From Amycolatopsis eburnea (GTDB lineage: Bacteria; Actinomycetota; Actinomycetes; Mycobacteriales; Pseudonocardiaceae), in contig NZ_RSEC01000036.1 in assembly GCF_003937945.1 (NCBI RefSeq), positions 930,001 to 994,000 of the forward strand: DNA of 64,000 nt. Direction: 5' to 3'. Numbering within the stretch: position 1 is the first letter of the stretch; each line of letters begins with the position of its first letter. Made by a program: the position numbers and the translations under genes. The notes beneath the pieces are model-generated. The model did not search any database, was not told the DNA's origin, and saw nothing but the letters and a program-made list of their open reading frames with translations. Of the stretch, positions 50,616 through 58,732 are shown piece after piece.

Positions 50616-51230
50616 TCAGCCACCGGCCGGGGGCGAAACCGGCCGAAGGAACCGGATCAGGATCGTCCGGAGGATCGCTTGTTCGGCGGCCAGATCGAGG
50701 CCGGGGTCGAGGCTGGCCCGCGAAATCATCGCGTCGAGCAGCCCCGCGACCCAGCCGGCGGCCGCGCGCGGCGCGATCCCGGGGTCGATCAGCCCCGCGT
50801 CCTCGGCCCGTTCGACCAGGACCGCCAGGCCGTCGCGCAGGGCGCTGTCGTTGCGGTGGATCAGCTCGGCGAACTCGTCGTCGCGGGCGGCCTGCGCGGC
50901 GGCCTCCAGCACCAGCCGGACGACGGCCGGGTGCGCGAGCTGCCCGGCCAGCTCCGCGACGACGTCGAGCAGCGCGGCCCACGGGTCCGCGGCCTTCGCC
51001 GCGGCTTCGAGGCGTTCGGCCGTCTCGACGGCGTCGTCGGTGAAGATCGCCGTGAACACCGCGCGCTTGCTGGGGAAGTAGTGGAAGAGGCTGCCGGAGC
51101 TGATGCCCGCCGCGCGGCAGATGTCCGCGGTCGTCGTCCGCTCGAAGCCCTTCTCGGCGAAGCAGCCGGCCGCGGCGTCGACGATCGCGCGGCGCTTGGC
51201 CGCGTGCTTGGCCGGGTCGACGGTCCTCAT
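50616..51230 (-). CDS. TetR family regulator
   Basis: This is a 204-residue regulator. The helix-turn-helix is AAGCFAEKGFERTTTADICR, AAGISSGSLFHYFPSKRAVF. ATG 51230 overlaps the YqeB-like stop by 4 bp. The TetR and YqeB-like genes form an operon with an operator-like dyad upstream, which suggests autorepression. The GrpE-like gene follows only 12 bp later and may be read through. Confidence 0.92.
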   Translation of the reverse strand: MRTVDPAKHAAKRRAIVDAAAGCFAEKGFERTTTADICRAAGISSGSLFHYFPSKRAVFTAIFTDDAVETAERLEAAAKAADPWAALLDVVAELAGQLAHPAVVRLVLEAAAQAARDDEFAELIHRNDSALRDGLAVLVERAEDAGLIDPGIAPRAAAGWVAGLLDAMISRASLDPGLDLAAEQAILRTILIRFLRPVSPPAGG

Positions 51231-51706
51231 CGCTCGACCGGCGGGTCGTCGCGCCAGGGGTAGCCGTGTTCGGCGAACGCGGGGGCCAGCTCGTGGTTGC
51301 GCAGGTCGGTCTTCTCGCGCGCGATCTCCCGGCCGTCGGTGGTGCGCAGGACGAGCTCCTTGCCGTCGAGGTAGACGGCGTCGAGGTCGGCCTCGATGCG
51401 GCGGGTCTTGTCGCCGCGGACCAGCGTGACGCGGGTCGGGGAGACCGTGACGACCAGGCGGTCGCGGGCCCAGACGACGGCGAACACCAGGCCGAGCACC
51501 AGCCCGCCGGCGACCGCGGCCAGCGTGGCCCACGGCTGCGGCAGCTTCGTGAGCACCTTGAACACGCCCTGGAACGGGAACGCGGGCAGGTCGCTGACCC
51601 ACGCGGCGATGGCCCAGACGCCCACGCCGAGCGCGCCCCCGATCAGCGGGCAGCCGATCCAGGACCCGGTGCGCAGCCACGGCGGCTCGTCGACGGTCGT
51701 TTCCAT
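51227..51706 (-). CDS. YqeB-like membrane protein
   Basis: This is a 159-residue protein with two hydrophobic segments (WIGCPLIGGALGVGVWAIAAW and ATLAAVAGGLVLGLVFAVVW), followed by a soluble bacterial PH-like domain (RDRLVVTVSPTRVTLVRGDK, AVYLDGKELVLRTTDG). The same architecture is found in YqeB family proteins. It is the first gene of a two-gene operon with the TetR. A -10-like TAATAG lies 5 bases ahead of the ATG. The function is unknown. Confidence 0.75.
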   Translation of the reverse strand: METTVDEPPWLRTGSWIGCPLIGGALGVGVWAIAAWVSDLPAFPFQGVFKVLTKLPQPWATLAAVAGGLVLGLVFAVVWARDRLVVTVSPTRVTLVRGDKTRRIEADLDAVYLDGKELVLRTTDGREIAREKTDLRNHELAPAFAEHGYPWRDDPPVER

Positions 51707-51721
51707 GCGGCCTATTATCAG

Positions 51722-51735
51722 ACCGCGTGCTCGGT
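51722..51735. promoter_or_regulatory. Putative operator of the yqeB-tetR operon
   Basis: ACCG-N6-CGGT (51722-51735) lies immediately upstream of the -10-like sequence of the YqeB-like gene and could bind the TetR. Confidence 0.4.
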
Positions 51736-51750
51736 TTATGAAAGCCGGGG

Positions 51751-52398
51751 TCAGACCAGCTGGGCGATCACGTCGCGGAGCACGGCCTCCAGGCCCGGGC
51801 CGTCTTCGGCGAGCCGGGACGAGACCAGCAGCTGGTCGTCGGCCGTGCGCAGCCAGATCGACCCGGCGACGGAGATCTCGATGACGTTCAGCCGGAACGG
51901 GTAGGCACGCCGGCCCTGCTTGACCTCGGCCTCCCGCACCAGCTGGCCGAGCCGCTCGCCGGCCACGATCTGGCGCCGGTAGAAGCCGGGCGCCCACGGG
52001 TTCTCGCCGGCCGGCTCGTGCGCGCCACGCAGGGCGGGGCCGCGGGCGTTGGCGAAGTGGCGGGCCGCGACCGGCCCGAAGTAGTCGACCGCCTGCCGCA
52101 TGGCCGAGCCGTGTTCCAGCGTGGGCCTGCCGTAGCGGGTGCGCGGGCTGCGCGGGTCCGGGTCCTCGCGGCTGCGCAGCGACGCCAGCAGCTCGGTCCA
52201 CCACGCGGCCCACTGGTCCTGGACCGCCGCCCGGTCGATCCCCGGCGGGACGTGCACCGGAACCCGCGGCTCCACCGGCGGCAGCACCTGGCCTTCGGAA
52301 ACGGACAGGGCCAGGGCGTCACGGATGTACAGCGCGACGTCGACGTCCGTCTCGCTGCTCCACCCCGCTCGCCAGGATGTCGTGTTTTCCAGTCGCAC
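51751..52398 (-). CDS. Unknown protein downstream of dynamin B
   Basis: This is a 215-residue soluble protein; GTG 52398 or the GTG at 52407 may be the start. It is rich in Trp and Arg (DQWAAWWTELLASLRSRE, NPWAPGFYRRQIVAGERL) and ends with a regular alpha/beta segment (FRLNVIEISVAGSIWLRTAD). No known family is recognised. It is encoded 60 bp downstream of dynamin B on the same strand and is probably co-transcribed with it, so it may belong to the dynamin system. Confidence 0.65.
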   Translation of the reverse strand: MRLENTTSWRAGWSSETDVDVALYIRDALALSVSEGQVLPPVEPRVPVHVPPGIDRAAVQDQWAAWWTELLASLRSREDPDPRSPRTRYGRPTLEHGSAMRQAVDYFGPVAARHFANARGPALRGAHEPAGENPWAPGFYRRQIVAGERLGQLVREAEVKQGRRAYPFRLNVIEISVAGSIWLRTADDQLLVSSRLAEDGPGLEAVLRDVIAQLV

Positions 52399-52458
52399 GT
52401 TTTCCACAGTACGCGGGAAACCGGCCCGACCTGGGAAAGTCGGCAACCAGCAACAAAC

Positions 52459-54018
52459 TCAGGCTTCGCGCACCTGCTGCCACATCAGGAAGTACGCCCG
52501 GTGCACGACGTGCGCGACGCGGCTCTGCGCCGGCGTCGCGCCGAAGGACGCGAAGGACCGCCACCAGCCCGCGCGTTCGAGGGCGTGCGCGGCCAGCTCC
52601 GACCGAGGGGCGCCGGGCTTGCCGAGCTGGGCGCCGATGTCGGCGTTGCTGCCCACCCGGAGCACCTCTTCGGACAGGTCTTCGGGCATGTCGACCGCGC
52701 CGGACGCGACCAGCGTCAGCGCTTCGAGCAGCCGCAGCTGGTGGGCCTCGGGCTTGGCGAGCAGCACCTCGATGGCGTCGTGGACGCGCTGGCGCTCGGC
52801 CGGGTCCGCCGAGGCGTGCGCGAGCGCGGTGACGGACGCGAGGGCGGCGGCCGCCTTGATGCCGTCGGCGCGGGCGGCGAACACGATCGACAGCCGCTGC
52901 CGCACCGCCTCCAGGCCGGACGCGTCGAGCAGCGACCGCCGCAGCGCGCCCGCGGTGATCTCCGGTTCCTTGCGGATGGCCTCGACGGCGTGGGAGACGC
53001 CGAACAGGTCGAGCTTCTCCAGCAGCCGCAGCCGCGTGCCCGCCGGGACGTCGCACTCCCAGCTGGTGAAGATGTCGGCCGAGATCAGCATGGTCTGCAG
53101 GACGTCGTCGTCGAGCTCGGCGAGCTGCCGCAGCGCCTCGGCGTCGGCGGAGGTGAAGCCGCCGGACTCGGCCGACTCGGCGATCAGCCCGATCACCGGC
53201 AGCACGTCCGCGACCCGCGGCTTCAGCGTGCTTGCCTGCTTCTCCGACAGGATCGTCGCGGCCTTCCAGACGTCGCCGTCCGCGCCTTCGACCGACTCCG
53301 GCGCGATGGTGTCGGCCTTGTTCAGCACGGCGATGGCGTTGACCGGGCCGGCCTCGCGGCTCGCGGTGGCGGCGGTGAAGGCGGCGAGGGCCTGCTGGTC
53401 GTCGGCGCGGACGCCCTGGGTGACGACGTAGAGGACGGCCTCGGCACCCGCGACGGCGTTGCGCGAAGTGTCGTCCAGCTCGTCCGAGCCCTCTTCGTCG
53501 TCCTCGTCCTTGCGGTGCTTCGCGGCACCCAGGAGCTGCTCGGTGCGGGACACCGAAGCGGCGTCGAGCGACCCGAGGCCCGGGGTGTCGATCACCGTCA
53601 TGCCCTGCAGGACGGCGTTGGTGAGGTACGCCTCGATGTGCGACACCTTTTCGATGTCGACGCCCAGCTCGGCGGGGATCATCCCGTCGGCGGCGAAGGG
53701 CAGCACCTGCTTGCGGCCGTCGGTGAAGACGATCTCGACGCGGTCCACCGTCCCGTACTGGAACCGGGTCACCAGCCGCGTGCACTCGCCGATGTCGGTC
53801 GGCGCGACCCGGCGCCCGATCAGCGCGTTGACCAGCGTGGACTTGCCGGACTTGATCCGGCCGGCGACGGCCACCTGCAGCGGCGCGCCGAGCCGGCGCA
53901 GCACCTCGGCGAACCCGGCGGCGGTGCGCGCGGAGACCTGCGGCTGCAGGCGGTGGCACAGGTTGGCCACCGACATCGACAGCGGACCCGCGAGCCGGCC
54001 CTGCTCCGGTGACGTCAC
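52459..54018 (-). CDS. Bacterial dynamin-like GTPase B
   Basis: This is a 519-residue GTPase starting at GTG 54018. G1 is VAGRIKSGKSTLVNALIG, G3 is VIDTPGLGSLDA, and G4 is LNKAD. A strongly acidic insert (KDEDDEEGSDELDD) lies between G3 and G4. A long helical region follows, with no clear hydrophobic hairpin, so it differs from dynamin A and could be its non-membrane partner. Paired dynamins of unequal type are the rule for IniA/IniC-like systems. Confidence 0.88.
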   Translation of the reverse strand: MTSPEQGRLAGPLSMSVANLCHRLQPQVSARTAAGFAEVLRRLGAPLQVAVAGRIKSGKSTLVNALIGRRVAPTDIGECTRLVTRFQYGTVDRVEIVFTDGRKQVLPFAADGMIPAELGVDIEKVSHIEAYLTNAVLQGMTVIDTPGLGSLDAASVSRTEQLLGAAKHRKDEDDEEGSDELDDTSRNAVAGAEAVLYVVTQGVRADDQQALAAFTAATASREAGPVNAIAVLNKADTIAPESVEGADGDVWKAATILSEKQASTLKPRVADVLPVIGLIAESAESGGFTSADAEALRQLAELDDDVLQTMLISADIFTSWECDVPAGTRLRLLEKLDLFGVSHAVEAIRKEPEITAGALRRSLLDASGLEAVRQRLSIVFAARADGIKAAAALASVTALAHASADPAERQRVHDAIEVLLAKPEAHQLRLLEALTLVASGAVDMPEDLSEEVLRVGSNADIGAQLGKPGAPRSELAAHALERAGWWRSFASFGATPAQSRVAHVVHRAYFLMWQQVREA

Positions 54019-54144
54019 GGCCCCCAGCCCTCTCGTCGTACGGACAACCCCGTGAATCGTGCCATGTCCCTCATCCGGAGGTCGCACCCAAGGTGGTACC
54101 GCCGACCGACGCGCGCCCGCCACGCCGGGACCTAGTGTTGTCTG

Positions 54145-55329
54145 GTGCGACGGCTGAGCCTCTGGATGCGTGCCCACCCCATGGCGGGCGACACGGTGCT
54201 GGCCGTCCTGCTCGGCTTGATCGACATGCTGCTCTTCGTCGCCGACGGCCTGGCCGACATCGCCGAGCTGCCGCCCTGGTACATCGCCGTGCCGGTGAAC
54301 ATCGCGATGGTGGTGCCGCTGGTGTTCCGGCGGAAGTCGCCGCTGTGGTCGGCCTACGTCGTGCTGGTGATCAGCGTCGTGCACGCGACTCTGCAGCTCG
54401 GCGTCGCCAGCGTCGCCGGCCTGGCGATGAGCATCTACTCGGTGGTCGTCTACGCCGGGCGGCGGCAGGGGCTGGTGTTCGTCGGCGCGGTCGTCGTCTC
54501 GTCGGCGCTGCAGCTGGCGCTGGACCAGACCGACGAGTTGTTCATCTCGGTGCTGTTCCTCGCGTTCGGCATCGCCCTGTGCTGGACGCTCGGCGAGTTC
54601 GTCGGGGCCCGGCGCGCCTACGACGTGGAAGTGGAGGCCAGGTTGCACCTGCTCGAGACCGAACGGGACCAGGCCACCCGGATCGCGGTGGCGGAGGAGC
54701 GCGGCCGGATCGCGCGCGAGCTGCACGACGTCGTCGCGCACGCGGTGAGCGTGATGGTGGTGCAGGCCGACGGCGCGTCGTACGCGCTGGAGAGCAACCC
54801 CGACCTCGCCCGGCGGGCCCTGCAAACGATTTCCGAGACCGGCCGCGGCGCTCTCGGCGAGCTGCGGCGCCTGCTCGACGTGCTGCGCAGCGACGACGCG
54901 GACGGCGAACCGCGCGTCCCGCAGCCGGACGCGCACGCCCTCGCCGAGCTGGCCGAGCGGATGCGGACCGCCGGCGTGCCGGTGGAGCTGGAGACCAACG
55001 AGCTCGGCGACCTGCCGGCCGGCGTCTCGCTGGGGATCTACCGGATCGTCCAGGAGTCGCTGACCAACACGCTCAAGCACGCCGGCCGCGGCGCGACGGC
55101 GTCGGTGCGGGTGCACCGGACCGGCGACCTGGTCGAGGTGCTGGTGTCCGACGACGGCGCGGGCCGCGTCCCGCAGCTGGCCGGTTCCACGCAGCGCCTG
55201 CCGGGCGGCAACGGCTTGATCGGCATGCGCGAACGCGCGCACGTCTACGGCGGCACGTTGGAAGTGGGCCCGGCTCAGGGCGGTGGGTGGCAGGTCCGCG
55301 CGGCCCTGCCGGTTAGGTTGGACAAGTGA
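54145..55329 (+). CDS. Sensor histidine kinase (HisKA_3 type)
   Basis: This is a 394-residue kinase starting at GTG 54145. Five hydrophobic segments fill residues 15-155 (for example MVVPLVFRRKSPLW-flanked helices and ISVLFLAFGIALCWTLGEF). The dimerisation helix contains the phosphoacceptor His194 in RIARELHDVVAHAVSVMVVQ. The ATPase domain has an N-box QESLTNTLKHAG, and a G2 motif GGNGLIGMRERA. It phosphorylates the response regulator encoded next to it. No ligand-binding domain is visible outside the membrane, so it may sense the membrane itself. Confidence 0.93.
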   Translation: MRRLSLWMRAHPMAGDTVLAVLLGLIDMLLFVADGLADIAELPPWYIAVPVNIAMVVPLVFRRKSPLWSAYVVLVISVVHATLQLGVASVAGLAMSIYSVVVYAGRRQGLVFVGAVVVSSALQLALDQTDELFISVLFLAFGIALCWTLGEFVGARRAYDVEVEARLHLLETERDQATRIAVAEERGRIARELHDVVAHAVSVMVVQADGASYALESNPDLARRALQTISETGRGALGELRRLLDVLRSDDADGEPRVPQPDAHALAELAERMRTAGVPVELETNELGDLPAGVSLGIYRIVQESLTNTLKHAGRGATASVRVHRTGDLVEVLVSDDGAGRVPQLAGSTQRLPGGNGLIGMRERAHVYGGTLEVGPAQGGGWQVRAALPVRLDK

Positions 55330-55982
55330 TCCGCGTGGTGGTCGTCGACGACCAGGAACTGATGCGCGTCGGCTTCCGGATGGTGCTCGGCGCACAGGCC
55401 GACATCGACGTCGTCGGCGAGGCCGGCGACGGCGCCCAGGCGATCGAGCTGGCTTCGCAGCTGCGGCCGGACGTCGTGCTGATGGACGTCCGCATGCCGG
55501 TGCTCGACGGCGTCGAAGCGACCAAGCGGATCGTCGCGGCCGGCACCGCGCGGGTGCTCGTGATGACGACGTTCGACCTCGACGAGTACGTCTACGCGGC
55601 GCTCCAAGGCGGCGCGAGCGGGTTCCTGCTCAAGGACACCCAGCCCGGCCACCTGGTGTCGGCCCTGCGAGCGGTGGCCTCGGGCGACGCGGTGGTGTCG
55701 CCGTCGGTGACCCGCCGGCTCCTCGACCGCTTCGTCGGTTCCGGCGGCACGCCGATGCGGGACACCGCGGAGCTGGACGTGCTGACCGACCGGGAGCGCG
55801 AGGTCCTGGTGCTGATCGCGAAGGGCATGTCGAACCTGGAGATCGCGGAGGCGCTGTTCCTTTCCGAGGCGACGGTGAAGACGCACGTGGGGCGGATCCT
55901 GGCGAAGCTGGAGCTGCGGGACCGGGTGCAGGCGGTGGTGCTGGCCTACGAAACCGGCCTCGCCCGCCCCGGCCTCGCCTGA
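55326..55982 (+). CDS. NarL/LuxR-type response regulator
   Basis: This is a 218-residue regulator. The receiver domain has acidic residues Asp8 and Asp9, the phosphorylated Asp54 in VLMDVRMP, the conserved Thr in MTTF and the Lys in FLLKD. The C-terminal LuxR-type helix-turn-helix reads LTDREREVLVLIAKGMSNLE, then IAEALFLSEATVKTHVGRIL. It overlaps the kinase by 4 bp (GTGA). The target genes are unknown; the nearby ABC exporters are candidates. Confidence 0.95.
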   Translation: MIRVVVVDDQELMRVGFRMVLGAQADIDVVGEAGDGAQAIELASQLRPDVVLMDVRMPVLDGVEATKRIVAAGTARVLVMTTFDLDEYVYAALQGGASGFLLKDTQPGHLVSALRAVASGDAVVSPSVTRRLLDRFVGSGGTPMRDTAELDVLTDREREVLVLIAKGMSNLEIAEALFLSEATVKTHVGRILAKLELRDRVQAVVLAYETGLARPGLA

Positions 55983-55985
55983 GCG

Positions 55986-56900
55986 TCAAGCCGCACTTTC
56001 ACGTGAAAGTGCGGCCCGGACTGACGCCACCACGGCCTTGGGCGCCTCGTAGAGCTCGGCTTTGGTGACGATCACGAAGCGCCAGCCGAGCGAGCGGATC
56101 GCGCGCCGTCGTACCTCATCCCGCTGCGGCTGGTCACCATCGCGATGCCAGTCGCCGTCGTACTCCACTGCGAGCTTGTGCGCGGGAAAGGCCAGATCCA
56201 GCCGGCCGACGAAGGCGCCCCGTTCGTCGTGGACCGGGACCTGGAGGTCGGGTTCGAGGCCCGCGAGCGCGAGCCAGACCCGCAGTTCGGACTCCGGGAT
56301 GCTCTCCGCGCGGGGATCGGCCAGCCGGAGCGCCTTCTTCGCGCGCACGATCCCGTTGTCGCGGCGGCCCCTCAGGTAGTCCACGAGCACTGGAGCGTCC
56401 ACCTCGCCGGCCCTCAGCAGAGCGTCGAGGTAGCCGACGACTCTCGGCAACGATCGATGCAGCTTCGTGTTGGTCAGGATGTCGAGGGCAAGACGCGGTG
56501 AAGAGGCCAGCCGGATCCCGTGCCACGGCTCGCTGTCGATCGCTCCCCGGCTGGTCCGCCGGACGTGCACGCCGTCCTGCCGGCCGAACAGCACGCTTTC
56601 CGGCAGGACCAACTCGACCGGGTCGCGCGCTCCGACCAGCTCCACGCCACGGACGGCCGCCGCCGAGCACCCGGTGAGAACCGCACTCGGCGGCGCGACC
56701 AGCGCTGCGGCCCTGCATCGGAGCAAGTGCGTGACCGAGACCGTCGAGGCCACATAGACGTTGCGCAAGAGCCTGGTGAAGAGCGGCGACCTCAGGGCGC
56801 GTTCGGTGACCGCGCCTTCGGCGATGGCGTGGCTGCCCAGGAACGGCTCGGTGAACTCGAAGTCCGCGGAGGTGAACGACACGGCACGAGCGTGCCGCAC
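55986..56900 (-). CDS. DUF559/Vsr-like endonuclease-domain protein
   Basis: This is a 304-residue protein starting at GTG 56900 (GTG 56882 is also possible). Residues 200-300 form a PD-(D/E)XK-type DUF559 domain: VGRLDLAFPAHKLAVEYDGD, WHRDGDQPQRDEVRRRAIRS, and LGWRFVIVTKAELY. The N-terminal part resembles the AbiEi-like winged-helix region (AIAEGAVTERALRSPLFTRL) of many actinomycete proteins. It is likely a nuclease relative, with unknown function. A palindrome with the TTTCACGTGAAA core encodes its last residues, and another lies upstream with two DnaA-box-like sequences. Confidence 0.7.
   Translation of the reverse strand: MRHARAVSFTSADFEFTEPFLGSHAIAEGAVTERALRSPLFTRLLRNVYVASTVSVTHLLRCRAAALVAPPSAVLTGCSAAAVRGVELVGARDPVELVLPESVLFGRQDGVHVRRTSRGAIDSEPWHGIRLASSPRLALDILTNTKLHRSLPRVVGYLDALLRAGEVDAPVLVDYLRGRRDNGIVRAKKALRLADPRAESIPESELRVWLALAGLEPDLQVPVHDERGAFVGRLDLAFPAHKLAVEYDGDWHRDGDQPQRDEVRRRAIRSLGWRFVIVTKAELYEAPKAVVASVRAALSRESAA
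55991..56014. repeat. TTTCACGTGAAA palindrome, copy 2
   Basis: A 24-bp perfect palindrome with core CTTTCACGTGAAAG and CCGCA/TGCGG ends overlaps the last codons of the DUF559-like gene (encoding AALSRESAA). It lies 8 bases beyond the end of the response-regulator gene. Confidence 0.85.
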
Positions 56901-56942
56901 GCCCAGCCGCCGTCAGCCCTTCCAGGCTCTCCCGACCACCAC

Positions 56943-56972
56943 CTGTCCACACCCGCCCGTAGTTGTGGACAA
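56943..56972. promoter_or_regulatory. Two DnaA-box-like sequences
   Basis: CTGTCCACA (56943-56951, one change) and, on the opposite strand, a perfect TTGTCCACA (56964-56972) are inverted relative to each other upstream of the DUF559-like gene, 2 bases from copy 3 of the palindrome. Confidence 0.45.
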
Positions 56973-56973
56973 C

Positions 56974-56997
56974 CGCCGCTTTCACGTGAAAGCGGCG
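56974..56997. repeat. TTTCACGTGAAA palindrome, copy 3
   Basis: A 24-bp perfect palindrome with the same core and CGCCG/CGGCG ends lies in the gap between the SDR gene's 3' end and the DUF559-like gene's start. Confidence 0.85.
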
Positions 56998-57011
56998 ACC
57001 AGGAGGCGTAG

Positions 57012-57025
57012 CTTTCACGTGAAAG
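57012..57025. repeat. TTTCACGTGAAA palindrome, copy 4
   Basis: CTTTCACGTGAAAG occurs 14 bases after copy 3 and 15 bases after the stop of the SDR gene. It lacks the flanking symmetry of the other copies. Confidence 0.8.
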
Positions 57026-57039
57026 TGACGCTTTGAGGG

Positions 57040-57951
57040 TTAGCGGAAGTTGTCGGGTGGGGTGGTTGCTGGGTCTTTGCCTGCGTGGCGGACTTCGGTG
57101 AGCCAGCGGCCGAAGTCCGGGCGGTCGCCGTCGATGTCCGTGTAGTTGTACTCGTGCATCAAGGTCCACGAGGCCAGCGTTTGGCCGGCGAAGCGGGACA
57201 CGGAGGGGTCCTGTGCGAGGGCCGCGACGCCTCGGGCCAGGAGGTACGGCGTTTCCGAGATCTTGAAGTCGACCGGGGCCAGCTTGCCGACCGCGTCGCG
57301 CCAGTTGGCCTCGGTGACCTCGAAGTGGTCGAGCATCGACTCCGATCGAAGGAAGCCCGGCGTCACCGCGAGGCCGACGCAGTCGTTCTTCTTCAGTTCC
57401 ACGCCCAGTGCCCGGCCGAGTGCGCGGATGCCGCACTTCGCGAGGTAGTACGGCAGGCCCGCGCCGACGTAGTCGTCGTTGTCGCCGTCGGTCACCTCGA
57501 GGACCAGACCGCGGCGGGCGACCACCAGCGGGAGCAGCTTGTGCAGCGCGATCAGGTGCGTGTCGAGCGCGTTGTGCGTCAGGTTCAGCGCGTCTTCCAG
57601 CGGCGTCTCCCAGAAGGGCGCGTCGAAGTGGAAGTACATGTCGCCGCCCCAGACGTCGTCGACCAGGATGTCGATTCCGTCCACTTCGGACTCGATGCGC
57701 GCCTTCAGTGCGTCCACATCGGACACCGAGGTGAAGTCGCAGCGGACGACCACGGCTCGGCCGCCCGCCGCCTCGACCAGTTCGCCCGTCTCTTCGATCG
57801 TTTCCGGGCGCTTCAGCGGTGACGAAGTTTCGCGCGTCGTGCGGCCGGTGACGTACACCGTCGCGCCCGCGCGGCCCAGTTCCACCGCGATCGCCCGGCC
57901 GCAGCCCCGGGTCGCCCCGGTCACCACGGCCACCTTGCCCTGCAAGCTCAT
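57040..57951 (-). CDS. Short-chain dehydrogenase/reductase
   Basis: This is a 303-residue SDR, slightly longer than the classical 250. The cofactor loop is VVTGATRGCGRAIAVE, and VYVTGRTTRE with a basic residue suggests NADP(H). The catalytic Tyr-Lys pair is in LPYYLAKCG, and the Ser position is replaced by the LEVTDGDNDDY segment, which is unusual. It overlaps the upstream TetR gene by 4 bp and is probably controlled by it. The substrate is unknown. Confidence 0.88.
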   Translation of the reverse strand: MSLQGKVAVVTGATRGCGRAIAVELGRAGATVYVTGRTTRETSSPLKRPETIEETGELVEAAGGRAVVVRCDFTSVSDVDALKARIESEVDGIDILVDDVWGGDMYFHFDAPFWETPLEDALNLTHNALDTHLIALHKLLPLVVARRGLVLEVTDGDNDDYVGAGLPYYLAKCGIRALGRALGVELKKNDCVGLAVTPGFLRSESMLDHFEVTEANWRDAVGKLAPVDFKISETPYLLARGVAALAQDPSVSRFAGQTLASWTLMHEYNYTDIDGDRPDFGRWLTEVRHAGKDPATTPPDNFR

Positions 57952-58535
57952 GCGTCCTCCCGTCCGCGCCACGCGGTCAGCACCGCGTCGACGTCTTCCG
58001 CCAGCCGGTCGGCCAGCCGCCCGTGCGGCCGGATCGACCAGTCGATCGACACCCCGTTGATCACGTCCAGCACCACCCGGGCGGCCCGCGGCACGCTCGG
58101 CGCGTGCGGCAGCGAAGGAGCCGCCACCCGCACGAGCCGCCGCAGTTCTTCCTCGACCGCCGTGAAGTGCTCGCCCAGCAGCGACCGCAGCACCGGGTCG
58201 CCGATGTCCACGCCGAGCTGGCCCAGGTGGTTCGCCGCCTCTTCGGCGTCCCCGAGCACCGCGTAGACCGACACCGCCGCGGCGCGCAGGCCGTCGACCG
58301 GGTCGGCCGCCCGCTCGGCGCACTCCCGCATCTGCACGACCGCCCGCCGCGTGGCCCGCCGGCTCATCGCCTGCAGCAGGCCGCTCTTCGAGCCGAACCG
58401 CTGCGCGACCGTGCCGACCGAAACCCCGGCTTCCGAAGCGACCTGGGCGAGCGTGAAACCGGGGCCGCAGCGGCCGATCACGGTCTCCGCCGCGCCCAGC
58501 AGCCGTTCGTCGGTGATGCTCCTCGGCCGGGCCAC
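57948..58535 (-). CDS. TetR family regulator of the SDR operon
   Basis: This is a 195-residue regulator starting at GTG 58535. The helix-turn-helix is GPGFTLAQVASEAGVSVGTV, followed by AQRFGSKSGLLQAMS. It is the first gene of a two-gene operon with the SDR. A dyad (TGAAC-CACA-GTTCA) lies just upstream, overlapping the likely -10 region, which suggests autorepression. Confidence 0.9.
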   Translation of the reverse strand: MARPRSITDERLLGAAETVIGRCGPGFTLAQVASEAGVSVGTVAQRFGSKSGLLQAMSRRATRRAVVQMRECAERAADPVDGLRAAAVSVYAVLGDAEEAANHLGQLGVDIGDPVLRSLLGEHFTAVEEELRRLVRVAAPSLPHAPSVPRAARVVLDVINGVSIDWSIRPHGRLADRLAEDVDAVLTAWRGREDA

Positions 58536-58543
58536 CCCATTAT

Positions 58544-58557
58544 TGAACCACAGTTCA
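58544..58557. promoter_or_regulatory. Operator dyad of the TetR-SDR operon
   Basis: TGAAC and GTTCA flank a CACA centre (58544-58557), with AT-rich outer bases extending the symmetry. It sits 8 bases upstream of the GTG and overlaps a TAAT-containing -10-like sequence. Confidence 0.65.
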
Positions 58558-58732
58558 TTAATGACGTCGAATCAGGGTCGCCTCAGGGTCATCACGGATC
58601 GCGCATCGGCCGAAGAGCCAGCAAGGTACTACTCAGGTAGGGGGACCGGTTCGGTCTACAGGGTGACGCGCGAACCACCCCCGACCCGCGACGATGAACG
58701 CGTCGTAAGCGAGGGGCGGAAGAGGAGCAGCC

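Noticed and set aside
53000..55395. 978-codon extension of dynamin B on the minus strand
   Set aside because: The added N-terminus is shadow sequence antisense to the histidine kinase; GTG 54018 is the sensible start.
57012..57025. Palindrome copy 4 as a terminator
   Set aside because: The stem is only 7 bp with no loop and no T-tract; it fits a repeat or protein site better.
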